A stretch of DNA of 64,000 nt from Nitrospira sp. SG-bin2 (GTDB lineage Bacteria; Nitrospirota; Nitrospiria; Nitrospirales; Nitrospiraceae): the NCBI GenBank assembly GCA_002083405.1, contig LVWT01000017.1, positions 124,001-188,000 on the forward strand, given 5' to 3'. A program made the position numbers and the translations under genes. Positions 51,568 to 61,044 of this stretch are shown in pieces. Positions within the stretch are counted from its first letter, which is position 1, and the number at the start of each line of letters is the position of its first letter. The notes below the pieces were generated by a model, which saw nothing but the letters and a program-made list of their open reading frames with translations, was not told the DNA's origin and did no database searches.

Positions 51568-52419
51568 ATGGCGTCTCGTTTTCATTCTGATAGAAAACTC
51601 TTTAAATGGCCCGCCGGTGTGGCTCCGGCGCGTCCCCTGATCACACTGTTGACCGACTTCGGCTCTCGCGATAGTTTTGTGGCGAGCATGAAGGGGGTCA
51701 TCCTCTCGATTCACTCCGAAGTCCGCATCGTCGATCTGTCTCACCAGATTGTTCCCCATGGAATCGAAGAGGCGGCCTACGTGATCGCTTCGTGCCACCA
51801 ATATTTTGAGGACGGAACAATCCACGTTGTGGTTGTGGATCCCGGTGTGGGTAGTGCCAGGCGGTCGCTTCTGGTTACCACGTCGCGGCAATATTTTCTG
51901 GCCCCTGATAACGGATTGCTCACGCGGGTTCTGTGGAACGAGCGTCACGCCGAGGTCAGGCAGATCGAGAACGTCTTGTATCGTCTCCCATCCGAAGGGG
52001 CGACCTTCGATGGGCGGGATCTCTTTTCCCCGGCGGCGGCCTGGCTTGCGATGGGAGAGCCGACGTCATCGTTCGGACGTGTCATCGATGACCCTGTTCT
52101 CCTTCCACTCGCGTTTCCGATCACGCAAGACGGGATGCTGATTGGACAAATCGAGTATGTCGATCGATTCGGCAATTTGATCACGAACATCACCGCCGCG
52201 AATGTGCGGGAGTGGTCGGAAACTGCCGGGCAGCCGCATCCGGAGATACACGTCGGGACCTGTATCATCCAAGGGCTGGTGACCAGTTACAGCCAGGGCA
52301 AACTCGACAGTCCCGCCGCGCTGATCAATAGCTCCGGCAAGCTGGAAATCTTTGTGGATCAGCAGAGCGCAGCCCGACATTTGCAAATCGGGGTGGGCGA
52401 AGAAGTGCGGCTGTGCTAA
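51568..52419 (+). CDS. SAM hydroxide adenosyltransferase (DUF62 family)
   Basis: 283 residues. LITLLTDFGSRDSFVASMKG at the N-terminus carries the conserved Asp, followed by VVVDPGVGSARRSLLVTTSR, LAPDNGLLTRVL, DGRDLFSPAAAWLAMG and VDRFGNLITNI. The family hydrolyses SAM to adenosine and methionine using an activated hydroxide; chlorinase and fluorinase are relatives, but their halide-binding insert is not evident. Last gene of the pyr-greA cluster. Confidence 0.9.
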   Translation: MASRFHSDRKLFKWPAGVAPARPLITLLTDFGSRDSFVASMKGVILSIHSEVRIVDLSHQIVPHGIEEAAYVIASCHQYFEDGTIHVVVVDPGVGSARRSLLVTTSRQYFLAPDNGLLTRVLWNERHAEVRQIENVLYRLPSEGATFDGRDLFSPAAAWLAMGEPTSSFGRVIDDPVLLPLAFPITQDGMLIGQIEYVDRFGNLITNITAANVREWSETAGQPHPEIHVGTCIIQGLVTSYSQGKLDSPAALINSSGKLEIFVDQQSAARHLQIGVGEEVRLC

Positions 52420-52449
52420 TCGGCCGCCGCAGGCTGATCTCGCAGTACA

Positions 52450-53085
52450 TTATTGTCGGCTGGCGGCAGGTATTGAGCGGCGGATCTCATCGGTCACTCT
52501 TTGGAGCGCACCGGTCAGATTGTGAAAGATACGATCAAGGTGGCGCATCGTCTCAGCCTCGGTTTCACCCCACGCCCAAAAGGACAACATGAGCTGATGC
52601 CCACGCTGACGCTCCGGCGGACCTGGCAGAGTGGTAAATCGGGCCGGCATGATCGTGGCGCCGACGGCTCCCCATTCAAACAATGGATCGGTCTCGCTCA
52701 ATGCCTGAGCAATTGCATCGGTCAGCCGGTGCAGCTGCTCCGGCAAGGTATTCAACGCGAGGTTTCGGTACAGGATCATCAGGCGGCCGGAACATTGCAG
52801 AGGCTTGGATGACGGAGTGCCGGCAGTAGCAGCTGCACCGTTGAAGGCAGAATCATTTGATTCCAAGATCGATTCAGAGCCATTGAGCCACTCAAGAAGC
52901 CGATAAAATGTTTCGATCGCAGGGTAGGACGTCCACTGCTGCAGATCTTCCAAGGATGACCGGATGAGTTCCGGCCTGGTTTTAAAATCATAATATCTAC
53001 AGGTCGGATCGGATTCTGCGTCGATCCAGGGGTGCGACCGGAGTTTCAAAGAGCCGGAATCGCTGTGCTCATAGACCTTCATCAT
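52450..53085 (-). CDS. Hypothetical protein downstream of bioA
   Basis: 211 residues, soluble, no signal. It has a CRYYDFKTRPELIRSSLEDL N-terminal block and an ARFTTLPGPPERQRGHQLML block with an ETEAETMRHLDRIFHNLTGA helix. I do not recognise a family. It begins 8 bases after the bioA stop and is probably co-transcribed. A link to biotin synthesis is possible only by position. Confidence 0.65.
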   Translation of the reverse strand: MMKVYEHSDSGSLKLRSHPWIDAESDPTCRYYDFKTRPELIRSSLEDLQQWTSYPAIETFYRLLEWLNGSESILESNDSAFNGAAATAGTPSSKPLQCSGRLMILYRNLALNTLPEQLHRLTDAIAQALSETDPLFEWGAVGATIMPARFTTLPGPPERQRGHQLMLSFWAWGETEAETMRHLDRIFHNLTGALQRVTDEIRRSIPAASRQ

Positions 53086-53093
53086 TCATCCGA

Positions 53094-54482
53094 TCATGAG
53101 CGGCGATTGGTCGTCATGAGAGGGGCAACTGCCTCGATGGCGTCCCTCAGAATTTCAACCATCCGTTTGAGTTCCGGAAGTGACGTGCTGAGGGGCGGGA
53201 CGAGGATGATGACGTTGCCGATGGGGCGGAGGAGGAGGCCACGGCGGCGGGCCTCCATGGCGACTTTGTGGCCGATTCTGGCTGCGAGCGGAAACGGCGA
53301 TTTTGTCGATCGATCCTGCACCAATTCGATCCCCGCCATGAATCCCTGCTGACGAATGTCGCCGACGTGCTCCAATTTCGACAGCGATGCCAGGAGGCGT
53401 GTGAGTGCGGCAATCTTCGGGCGCAGTTGACTCAGCGTCTTTTCCGTCCGAAAGACTTGGAGATTGGCTAGGGCCAGGGCGCAGCCGAGTGGATTGCCGG
53501 TGTAGCTGTGGCCGTGGAAGAAGGATTTGAATTCTTCGTAGTTCCCGAGAAAGGCCTGATAGATTTCATCGGTCGTCACAGTTGCCGCCAACGGCATATA
53601 GCCGCCGGTTAAGCCCTTGCTGATTGCCAACAGATCCGGTGTCACTCCTTCATGCTCGCAGGCGAACATTTTGCCGGTTCGCCCGAATCCGGTCGCCACT
53701 TCATCGGCGATCAGCAACACATTATAGTGCGAGCAGAGTTCACGGATCCGTTTCAGATAGCCCGGCGGCTGGGTCACCATGCCGGCTGCTGCTTGAAGTA
53801 AGGGTTCGATGATAAATCCGGCCAGGTCGCGATGCCGGGTTTTGAGGATCTGTTCGATCGGATCAATACAGGCCATCTGACAGGATGGATAGGCGAGGTT
53901 GAGGGGGCAGCGGTAGCAATAGGGCGGTTCTGCCTCGACGGTGGGAAAGAGCAGCGGTTTGAAGCGAGAATGAAAAATCTCGATGTTGCCGACACTGACG
54001 GCGCCTATGGTGTCGCCGTGATAGGCCAGCTTCAGATGGAGAAATGAATTCTTGGCCCCTGCCTCCGGATGGCGCTGTCGCCAATACTGGACGGCCATTT
54101 TTAGTGCCACCTCGACTGCCGTTGAACCGTTGTCGGAATAGAATACGCGGGCGAGGCCCTTGGGGACGAGTTTAATCAGGGCCTGGGCCAGCTCGATGGC
54201 CGGCTGGTTGGAGAGGCCGAGCAGCGTGGAATGTGCGATCTTATCGATCTGCTTCTTGAGAGCCCGGTCGAGGGCCGGATGCCGATGGCCGTGGAGATTG
54301 ACCCAGATGGAGGAGGTGCCGTCGAGATACTTCTTGCCGTCGTTATCGATGAGGTAGGAGCCTTTGCCACGCTCGATAATGAGGGGATCTTCCTGCTCCC
54401 ATTCCTGCATTTGCGTGAACGGATGCCACAGGTATTTCCGGTCCCAATCGCGCAGTTGTTTGGTCGAGGGTGGTTTGGTCAT
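53094..54482 (-). CDS. bioA: Adenosylmethionine-8-amino-7-oxononanoate aminotransferase
   Basis: PLP enzyme that makes 7,8-diaminopelargonate in biotin synthesis using SAM as amino donor. 462 residues. It has WHPFTQMQEW at the N-terminus, the family YHGDTIGAVSVG, the PLP-Asp in LLIADEVATGFGRTGKMFAC, and the Schiff-base Lys in LLAISKGLTGGYMPLAATVT, followed by FFHGHSYTGNPLGCALALAN. The other bio genes are not in this window; the product serves AccB. Confidence 0.95.
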   Translation of the reverse strand: MTKPPSTKQLRDWDRKYLWHPFTQMQEWEQEDPLIIERGKGSYLIDNDGKKYLDGTSSIWVNLHGHRHPALDRALKKQIDKIAHSTLLGLSNQPAIELAQALIKLVPKGLARVFYSDNGSTAVEVALKMAVQYWRQRHPEAGAKNSFLHLKLAYHGDTIGAVSVGNIEIFHSRFKPLLFPTVEAEPPYCYRCPLNLAYPSCQMACIDPIEQILKTRHRDLAGFIIEPLLQAAAGMVTQPPGYLKRIRELCSHYNVLLIADEVATGFGRTGKMFACEHEGVTPDLLAISKGLTGGYMPLAATVTTDEIYQAFLGNYEEFKSFFHGHSYTGNPLGCALALANLQVFRTEKTLSQLRPKIAALTRLLASLSKLEHVGDIRQQGFMAGIELVQDRSTKSPFPLAARIGHKVAMEARRRGLLLRPIGNVIILVPPLSTSLPELKRMVEILRDAIEAVAPLMTTNRRS

Positions 54483-54780
54483 ATGCGTTAAACGTCAATC
54501 GTCAATGGGGTGTTGGCGAGTGGCAAGTGGTCAGTAGTAAGTGGCACGCGTGTCGGACTCCTTAGCCTCAAATGGTCCGGAGCCACAAAATAGTAGCCAT
54601 TCACTACTCGCTACGCGGCGTAGCCAGCGTCGGGGCGTCATTCGTCACTGGTCATTTGTCATTCGTTCCGACCCACTCGCTATTGACCACTTGCTACTTG
54701 CCACTTACCTTCGCCACCTACCCCTAACCCTTCACCCTTCACGTTTCACGCTTCCGTGCGGCGCGGATTATACGGGGGGT
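54483..54780. repeat. Long low-complexity intergenic region
   Basis: Made of related units such as GGCAAGTGGTCAGTAGTAAG near 54520 and their complements (TTGACCACTTGCTACTTGCC at 54684-54703), plus runs like CCCTAACCCTTCACCCTTCA. No gene is supported. It resembles the other repeat-rich gaps of the window. Confidence 0.6.
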
Positions 54781-54788
54781 CGATTTCT

Positions 54789-54817
54789 TTGACAACCTGG
54801 GAGGCAGTTACTATAAT
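54789..54817 (+). promoter_or_regulatory. Consensus promoter of the lepA-pgsA operon
   Basis: TTGACA (54789-54794), a 17-base spacer and TATAAT (54812-54817), a perfect match to the consensus. The predicted start near 54824 lies only about 11 bases before the lepA ATG. Confidence 0.85.
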
Positions 54818-54834
54818 GAACCGATTTTTTTGAA

Positions 54835-56646
54835 ATGAGCCAGGATTTGCAAAGCCTTATACGCAATTTCTCAATTATCGCTCATATCGATCACGGCAAA
54901 TCAACCCTCGCTGACCGGTTCTTAGAAGCCACTGGCGCAGTCACTGCTCGAGAGGCCAAAGAGCAGATCCTCGATGCCATGGATCTCGAACGAGAACGTG
55001 GCATTACGATTAAGGCCCATGCAGTGGCGATCCGGTATAAGGCCAAAGACGGGAAGACCTACGCCTTGCATTTGATCGATACGCCGGGGCACGTCGACTT
55101 CACCTATGAAGTCTCGCGGAGTCTTGCCGCATGCGAGGGGGCACTCTTGCTGGTTGATGCCACCCAGGGAGTCCAGGCCCAGACTATTGCCAATGTCAAT
55201 CTGGCGATGGCCAACAACCTCACCATTATTCCGGTCATCAATAAGATCGATTTGGCAAGCGCGGATGTCGAGGGGACGAAACACTCGATTTCGGAGGTAC
55301 TGCAGCTGGATGCCACCGACGCGATGCCGATCAGCGCCAAGGACGGCAAGGGTGTGCCGGAGGTGTTGGAGGCGGTGATTGCACGGATTCCTCCGCCGGC
55401 CGGCAATCCCAAGGCGCCGCTCAAGGCCCTCATTTTCGACTCCTGGTTCGACAATTATCAGGGCGTGATCGTGCTGACGAGACTGGTGGACGGATCGATT
55501 CGGCCCGGGATGAAGATCAAGGTCATGTCGAACGACCGGACGTTCGAAGTCATGGAAGTCGGGCAATTCACACCCAAACGGACCAAAAAGACGGAGCTCC
55601 TCACCGGTGAAGTCGGATACCTCTGCGCCAATATGCGGGAAGTTGCCGATGTGAAGATCGGCGATACGCTCACGGATGCGGTGATGCCGACCAGCGCACC
55701 CTTCCCCGGCTACAAGGAAGTGAAGCCCCTGGTCTTCTGCGGACTCTATCCCACCGACACGGCCCGGTATGAAGATCTGCGCGATGCGTTGGTCAAACTT
55801 CGATTGAACGACTCGTCGTTTGTCTATGAGCCTGAGACCTCGCTGGCGCTGGGATTCGGTTTCCGGTGCGGGTTTTTGGGATTGCTCCATATGGAGATCA
55901 TTCAGGAGCGGTTAGAGCGCGAGTATAATCTGACCCTGCTCACGACAGCGCCGACGGTGGTCTATCGCCTGATGACGACCAAAGGCGAGGTGCTGGAGGT
56001 GAATAATCCCTCGCAATTGCCGCCGCCCAGCAGCATCGAGTCCTTTGAGGAGCCGTTCATTCTGGCCTCGATCATCACGCCGGAGCGGTACATGGGCGCG
56101 ATTCTCCAGCTATGCCAGGAGCGGCGCGGGATTCAGCGGAGCATGCAATTTCTCGATCCGACACGTGTGATGATCAGTTACGAGCTGCCGCTGAACGAAG
56201 TCATTCTCGATTTTTACGATAAACTGAAGTCCCGCACCCAGGGCTATGCCTCGCTGGATTATGAGTTGCTCGGCTATCGGAACTCCGAGCTCGTGCGGCT
56301 CGACATTCTCTTGAACGGGGAAACGGTCGATGCCTTGTCCTTCATCACCCATAAGGACCGGTCGGTGCAGCGCGGGCGCCAGCTTGCGGAGAAAATGAAG
56401 GAACTCATCCCCCGGCAGATGTATGAGATCGCCATACAAGCGGCGATCGGGAGCAAGATCGTTGCGCGCGAAACGATCGGGGCTATGAAGAAGAACGTCT
56501 TGGCAAAGTGTTACGGCGGCGACATTTCACGGAAACGGAAATTGCTCGAAAAGCAGAAGGAAGGCAAGAAACGCATGAAAGCCGTCGGGAGCGTCGAAGT
56601 GCCGCAGGAAGCGTTCCTGGCGATTTTGAAAGTCGGTGATGAATGA
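54835..56646 (+). CDS. lepA: Elongation factor 4 (LepA)
   Basis: Ribosome-associated GTPase that affects initiation and back-translocation. 603 residues. G1 AHIDHGKST, G2/G3 RGITIKAHAV and DTPGHVDFTYEV, G4 NKIDLA. The C-terminal LepA-specific domain (QRGRQLAEKMKELIPRQMYE, AKCYGGDISRKRKLLEKQKE) is complete. No Shine-Dalgarno is evident before ATG 54835 and the leader would be very short. Its TGA overlaps lepB. Confidence 0.96.
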   Translation: MSQDLQSLIRNFSIIAHIDHGKSTLADRFLEATGAVTAREAKEQILDAMDLERERGITIKAHAVAIRYKAKDGKTYALHLIDTPGHVDFTYEVSRSLAACEGALLLVDATQGVQAQTIANVNLAMANNLTIIPVINKIDLASADVEGTKHSISEVLQLDATDAMPISAKDGKGVPEVLEAVIARIPPPAGNPKAPLKALIFDSWFDNYQGVIVLTRLVDGSIRPGMKIKVMSNDRTFEVMEVGQFTPKRTKKTELLTGEVGYLCANMREVADVKIGDTLTDAVMPTSAPFPGYKEVKPLVFCGLYPTDTARYEDLRDALVKLRLNDSSFVYEPETSLALGFGFRCGFLGLLHMEIIQERLEREYNLTLLTTAPTVVYRLMTTKGEVLEVNNPSQLPPPSSIESFEEPFILASIITPERYMGAILQLCQERRGIQRSMQFLDPTRVMISYELPLNEVILDFYDKLKSRTQGYASLDYELLGYRNSELVRLDILLNGETVDALSFITHKDRSVQRGRQLAEKMKELIPRQMYEIAIQAAIGSKIVARETIGAMKKNVLAKCYGGDISRKRKLLEKQKEGKKRMKAVGSVEVPQEAFLAILKVGDE

Positions 56647-57416
56647 GTGCGGATCCGAACCGGGCCAATATCGAGAAGCTGTCCGGTTCTTCTGCCGGAG
56701 AGCCGCAAACGCCTGTGTCCGGGGCTACGGTGTCCGAACGGAAGGCCAACCGGGCCGGACAGAAGTCGATCTTTCGTGAGTATTCGGAAGCCATCATCGT
56801 GGCCATTTTGCTGGCCTTTGCCATTCGGGTGTTCGTGGTGCAGGCCTTCAAGATTCCCTCCGGCTCGATGATTCCAACCTTGTTGATCGGGGATCATATT
56901 TTAGTGAGCAAATTGTCATATGGATTCCAGTGGCCTGCCGACTGCAAGCTTCAATGGAATGTGCCGCCGGTCAATTGTTATACGTCCACGACGGTGATCG
57001 AGTTTGGAAAGCCGCAGCGCGGGGATGTCATTGTCTTCCGTTTTCCGGAAGACGAGGAAAAAGACTTTATCAAGCGCATCGTCGGGATCCCCGGCGATAC
57101 GGTGCAGCTGCGCAACAAAGTGGTATTCGTCAACGGGCAGCCCCTGGACGACAAGGCCTTTACACAGCGCATTGATCCCGGCATTATCGACAGTACGATC
57201 AACTCGCGCGACAATTTCGGGCCGGTCACGGTTCCCGAAGGATCGTATTTCGTGATGGGCGACAATCGCGATCAAAGTCTCGACAGCCGGTTCTGGGGGT
57301 ACGTGCGGGAAGAGAAAATCCGCGGCAAAGCGTTCAGGATCTATTGGTCGTGGAGCGGGCAGGGCAACTGGACGGAGTGGGTCCGATGGGAACGGTTCGC
57401 CAAGGGGATCCAATGA
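56643..57416 (+). CDS. lepB: Signal peptidase I
   Basis: 257 residues. One membrane segment (EAIIVAILLAFAIRVFVV), then the catalytic Ser in KIPSGSMIPTLLIGDHILVS and the Lys box GDVIVFRFPEDEEKDFIKRI, VGIPGD, and the C-terminal box VMGDNRDQSLDSRFWG. It cleaves signal peptides of exported proteins. A 45-residue charged, disordered N-terminus precedes the membrane segment. ATGA overlaps on both sides (lepA and rfaE1). Confidence 0.95.
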   Translation: MSADPNRANIEKLSGSSAGEPQTPVSGATVSERKANRAGQKSIFREYSEAIIVAILLAFAIRVFVVQAFKIPSGSMIPTLLIGDHILVSKLSYGFQWPADCKLQWNVPPVNCYTSTTVIEFGKPQRGDVIVFRFPEDEEKDFIKRIVGIPGDTVQLRNKVVFVNGQPLDDKAFTQRIDPGIIDSTINSRDNFGPVTVPEGSYFVMGDNRDQSLDSRFWGYVREEKIRGKAFRIYWSWSGQGNWTEWVRWERFAKGIQ

Positions 57417-58453
57417 AAACGGGCGTGAAATCTTCCACCGTGGCAGGCGAAGCGGGCAGCCGGAATCAGGCGCCGACGCCTCAGGCGCTCCGGCAGTATA
57501 TCCAGCGGTTTCCACAGGCGTCCGTCCTTGTGGTGGGAGACCTGATTCTTGACCATTATGTCATGGGGAAGGTGAGCCGGATTTCTCCGGAAGCGCCGGT
57601 ACCTGTCGTGCACGTCGAGTCAGAGTCGCTGCGGCTCGGTGGCGCGGCCAACGTGTTTAACAATATTTTGGCGTTGGGCGGGAAAGCCGATCTCTGCGGG
57701 GTGATCGGCGCGGATGAAAGCGGGCGGCTGCTGATGAAGGAGTTGGGGACGAGGCGTTCCGGGCGTGGAGGTGTGGTGATCGACCATGACCGTCCGACGA
57801 CGAGGAAAAGCCGGGTGATCGCGCATAATCAGCAGATCGTCCGGTACGATGTCGAAGGACGGCACGAATTGAAGCCGGCGCTCCAGCGTAGAATCGTTCA
57901 ATATGTCGAGTCGCGGCTGCGGGAACTATCCTGTGTGGTGGTCTCCGACTATGCCAAGGGGGTCGTGTCGGCGTCGTTGATGTCCGATATCACCAGGCTG
58001 GCCGCTTTGCGAAAAGTTCCGGTCATTGTCGATCCGAAGGTGGAACATTTTGGATACTACAAGGGTGTCACCGTGATGACGCCGAACCATCTGGAAGCGA
58101 CTCAAGCGTCCGGTTTGCACGGCGACGACGATCAAACGATCAATGAAGCCGGCGCAATGATCCGCCAGCGGCTCGGATGTCAGTCGGTGCTCATCACCCG
58201 TGGTGAAAAGGGCATGAGTTTGTATGAAGGCGACGGAGTGTCCTGGCACCTGCCGACGCAAGCCAGGCAGGTCTACGATGTCACCGGCGCCGGCGATACG
58301 GTGATCGGGACGCTGGCACTGGCGCTGTCGACCGGCGCAAGCATCAAGCATGGGGCGATCCTGGCGAATCATGCGGCCGGAATCGTGGTCGGCATGGTAG
58401 GGACGGCGACGGTCTCTCCCAAGCAACTGACGGAGGCATTGGGAAATGAGTAA
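57413..58453 (+). CDS. rfaE1: D-glycero-beta-D-manno-heptose-7-phosphate kinase
   Basis: PfkB/ribokinase-family enzyme that phosphorylates heptose 7-phosphate for lipopolysaccharide core synthesis. 346 residues. VLVVGDLILDHYVMGKVSRI, the substrate-binding SEAPVPVV-like ISPEAPVPVVHVE, RLGGAANVFNNILALGG and the C-terminal anion hole DVTGAGDTVIGTLALAL. It is the kinase half only, without the adenylyltransferase of HldE. ATG 57413 overlaps lepB. Confidence 0.92.
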   Translation: MKTGVKSSTVAGEAGSRNQAPTPQALRQYIQRFPQASVLVVGDLILDHYVMGKVSRISPEAPVPVVHVESESLRLGGAANVFNNILALGGKADLCGVIGADESGRLLMKELGTRRSGRGGVVIDHDRPTTRKSRVIAHNQQIVRYDVEGRHELKPALQRRIVQYVESRLRELSCVVVSDYAKGVVSASLMSDITRLAALRKVPVIVDPKVEHFGYYKGVTVMTPNHLEATQASGLHGDDDQTINEAGAMIRQRLGCQSVLITRGEKGMSLYEGDGVSWHLPTQARQVYDVTGAGDTVIGTLALALSTGASIKHGAILANHAAGIVVGMVGTATVSPKQLTEALGNE

Positions 58454-59255
58454 TCCCCCGCGTTCTGTCGTTGTCGTCATTCCGGCGCGCTATGGATCAT
58501 CCCGATTTCCGGGCAAGCCGTTGGTTATGCTCAACGGCAAGCCGATGATCCAACATGTCTATGAACGGGCTGTGGCCTGCCGGGCTGTGTCGGACGTATT
58601 GGTGGCGACCGACGACGACCGCATCAAGCAGGCGGTCGAGCAGTTCGGAGGACGTGTCGTCATGGTGACTGGAAACTATCGGACCGGCACGGACCGTGTC
58701 GCGGCAGTGGCGCGCATGTTTGTGGGTGACGTGTTCGTGGATCTGCAGGGCGATGAAATTCCCCTGAATCCGAGGTTGTTGGACGATCTCATCGAACCGT
58801 TCGTTCAAAGCGGCGCTGAAATGGGGACGCTGAAGCGGATGCTGGATACGACGGAGGAGCTGCATAATCCGGCCGTGGTCAAAGTGGTGACTGACTCCCA
58901 AGGGTACGCGCTCTATTTCTCACGAGCGCCGATTCCGCTGGTGCGCGACGATCCCGACCGCCGAGTCGTCGGCGGACTGCACTATGTCCATCTGGGGCTC
59001 TATATCTATACGAAAGAGACATTGATGAAGTTCGCCGCCCTGCCGACCAGTGCTTTGGAGAACGCCGAAAAGCTGGAGCAACTCCGTGGATTGGAACACG
59101 GCATTCGCATCAGAGTGTGGGAAACGAAGCATGCGTCGCTGAGAGTCGATCAACCGGAAGATGTGCCGCTTGTCGCCGAGAAGTTGCAGCAGTTCGAGGT
59201 CGTCAAGCGCGAGGTGGGATTCATGGGGTTCAAAGGGGTTGTGTCGAGCCGATGA
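58446..59255 (+). CDS. kdsB: CMP-Kdo synthetase
   Basis: Activates Kdo with CTP. VVVIPARYGSSRFPGKPLVM is the nucleotide-binding start, VATDDDRI and DLQGDEIPLNPRLL hold the metal-binding Asp residues, followed by GLYIYTKETLMKF and EKLEQLRGLEHGIRIRV. 269 residues, slightly above the usual 250. It overlaps rfaE1 by 8 bases. Confidence 0.94.
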   Translation: MSNPPRSVVVVIPARYGSSRFPGKPLVMLNGKPMIQHVYERAVACRAVSDVLVATDDDRIKQAVEQFGGRVVMVTGNYRTGTDRVAAVARMFVGDVFVDLQGDEIPLNPRLLDDLIEPFVQSGAEMGTLKRMLDTTEELHNPAVVKVVTDSQGYALYFSRAPIPLVRDDPDRRVVGGLHYVHLGLYIYTKETLMKFAALPTSALENAEKLEQLRGLEHGIRIRVWETKHASLRVDQPEDVPLVAEKLQQFEVVKREVGFMGFKGVVSSR

Positions 59256-59304
59256 GGACACGATGCGTATCAGGGTGGTCAGGGCTCCGGCACGGGAGGC
59301 AGCC

Positions 59305-60906
59305 ATGAGCAAATTTATTTTTGTTACGGGTGGAGTCGTCTCATCACTGGGCAAGGGGTTGGCTTCGGCATCGATCGGCAATCTCCTCGAGAGCCGGGGT
59401 TTGAAGATCACGTTTTTGAAGCTGGACCCCTATATCAATGTAGATCCAGGCACGATGAATCCCTATCAGCACGGCGAAGTCTATGTGACGGATGACGGCG
59501 CCGAAACCGATCTGGACTTGGGACATTATGAGCGGTTCACCACGCTGTCGCTGACAAAGGAAAGCAATTATACGACCGGCCGGATCTACCATTCCGTCAT
59601 CACCAAAGAACGGCGCGGGGACTATCTCGGGGGAACGGTACAAGTGGTGCCCCATGTGACGGACGAGATCAAGCAGGCGATCATGCGTATTTCCAAGGGC
59701 ATGGATGTGACGATCGTCGAGATCGGCGGTACGGTGGGCGATATTGAAAGTCTGCCCTTCCTTGAAGCCATCAGGCAGTTACCGTACGACGTCGGGCGAG
59801 ACAATGTGCTGTACGTCCATCTGACATTGGTGCCGTACATCGGCGCCGCCGGAGAATTGAAGACCAAACCGACGCAACATTCGGTCAACAAGTTGCGTGA
59901 GATCGGCATTCAGCCGAATATTCTCTTGTGCCGCACGGATCGCTATCTGCCTCCCGAACTCAAGGGTAAGATCGCCATGTTCTGCAACGTGGAGAAGGAT
60001 GCCGTCATCACCGCCAAAGACGTCGATACGATTTATGAAGTGCCGATCGTCTTTCGGAAAGAAGGCTTGGACGAACTGATCATCCGGCAGCTGCATCTGA
60101 AAACCGGACAGCCGAACTTGCGTGAGTGGGACGCGATGGTGCAGAAAATCAAGCGGCCCAAGCATGAAATTTCTGTCGCGCTGGTGGGAAAGTACGCCGG
60201 GCTGAAGGAGTGTTACAAGAGTCTTGGTGAGGCATTAGTGCATGGAGGACTCGATCACGAAACGAAGGTCAACATCAGTTGGATCGAGTCCGAGGATGTC
60301 GAGCGGCAGGGCACGGAGCGGATTTTGCGCGAGGCCGACGGGATTTTGATTCCCGGCGGGTTCGGTGCGCGGGGGATCGAGGGGAAAATTGCCACGATCC
60401 GATATGCGCGGGAGCGGCAGGTTCCGTTTCTTGGCCTTTGTTTAGGCATGCAGTGCGCGGTGATTGAGTTTGCGCGTAACGTCGCGGGATTGACCGGAGC
60501 CAACAGTGCCGAGTTTGACGAGCAGTCGCTCCATCCGGTCATTCATTTGATGTCTGATCAACAAGGTGTCAACGATAAAGGGGGCACGATGCGCCTGGGG
60601 TCTTACCTTTGCCGGCTTGGCGAGGGTTCGCTTGCGCAGAAGATGTATGGAGTCGCCGAAGTCCGCGAACGTCACCGGCATCGCTACGAATTCAACAATG
60701 CCTATCGTGAACAACTGGAAGCCAAAGGGCTGGTGCTCTCCGGGCTCTCCCCTGACGGACGATTGGTCGAAATCGTCGAGTTGAAGGATCATCCCTGGTT
60801 CTTAGGCACCCAGTTCCATCCGGAATATCGTTCCCGTCCGTATCACCCACATCCGCTGTTCGGTGGATTCGTTGGCGCGGCTTTGCGGAAAAAACTGGGA
60901 CAGTGA
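59305..60906 (+). CDS. pyrG: CTP synthase
   Basis: Aminates UTP to CTP with glutamine. 533 residues. N-terminal SKFIFVTGGVVSSLGKGLAS, LDPYINVDPGTMNPYQHGEV, DDGAETDLDLGHYERF. The glutaminase domain has the nucleophile Cys in FLGLCLGMQCAVIEFARNVA and the His-Glu in GTQFHPEYRSRP. Start at ATG 59305 (GGGAGG upstream). Its place between kdsB and kdsA fits the CTP demand of CMP-Kdo formation. Confidence 0.97.
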   Translation: MSKFIFVTGGVVSSLGKGLASASIGNLLESRGLKITFLKLDPYINVDPGTMNPYQHGEVYVTDDGAETDLDLGHYERFTTLSLTKESNYTTGRIYHSVITKERRGDYLGGTVQVVPHVTDEIKQAIMRISKGMDVTIVEIGGTVGDIESLPFLEAIRQLPYDVGRDNVLYVHLTLVPYIGAAGELKTKPTQHSVNKLREIGIQPNILLCRTDRYLPPELKGKIAMFCNVEKDAVITAKDVDTIYEVPIVFRKEGLDELIIRQLHLKTGQPNLREWDAMVQKIKRPKHEISVALVGKYAGLKECYKSLGEALVHGGLDHETKVNISWIESEDVERQGTERILREADGILIPGGFGARGIEGKIATIRYARERQVPFLGLCLGMQCAVIEFARNVAGLTGANSAEFDEQSLHPVIHLMSDQQGVNDKGGTMRLGSYLCRLGEGSLAQKMYGVAEVRERHRHRYEFNNAYREQLEAKGLVLSGLSPDGRLVEIVELKDHPWFLGTQFHPEYRSRPYHPHPLFGGFVGAALRKKLGQ

Positions 60907-60911
60907 AGCGA

Positions 60912-61020
60912 GATGCTGAAACCGACTTTCAACGGCGTTCGCGGCCTTGGTTTGGGACTGGAGGGCATCTCGGCGCCCTCAGGGCTGGGCGGGTGATAAC
61001 GCAAAGCCGGTTTGAGCGTC
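60912..61020. repeat. Intergenic palindromic repeat within the Kdo operon
   Basis: Ends GATGCTGAAACCGACTTTC and GCAAAGCCGGTTTGAGCGTC are imperfect inverse copies (about 15 of 20 match). Its centre is GAGGGCATCTCGGCGCCCTC, a 6-bp hairpin. It belongs to the family at 34390 and 63474, and interrupts the pyrG-kdsA junction. Confidence 0.65.
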
Positions 61021-61044
61021 CCTCATGAGACAAGTTTGAACACT

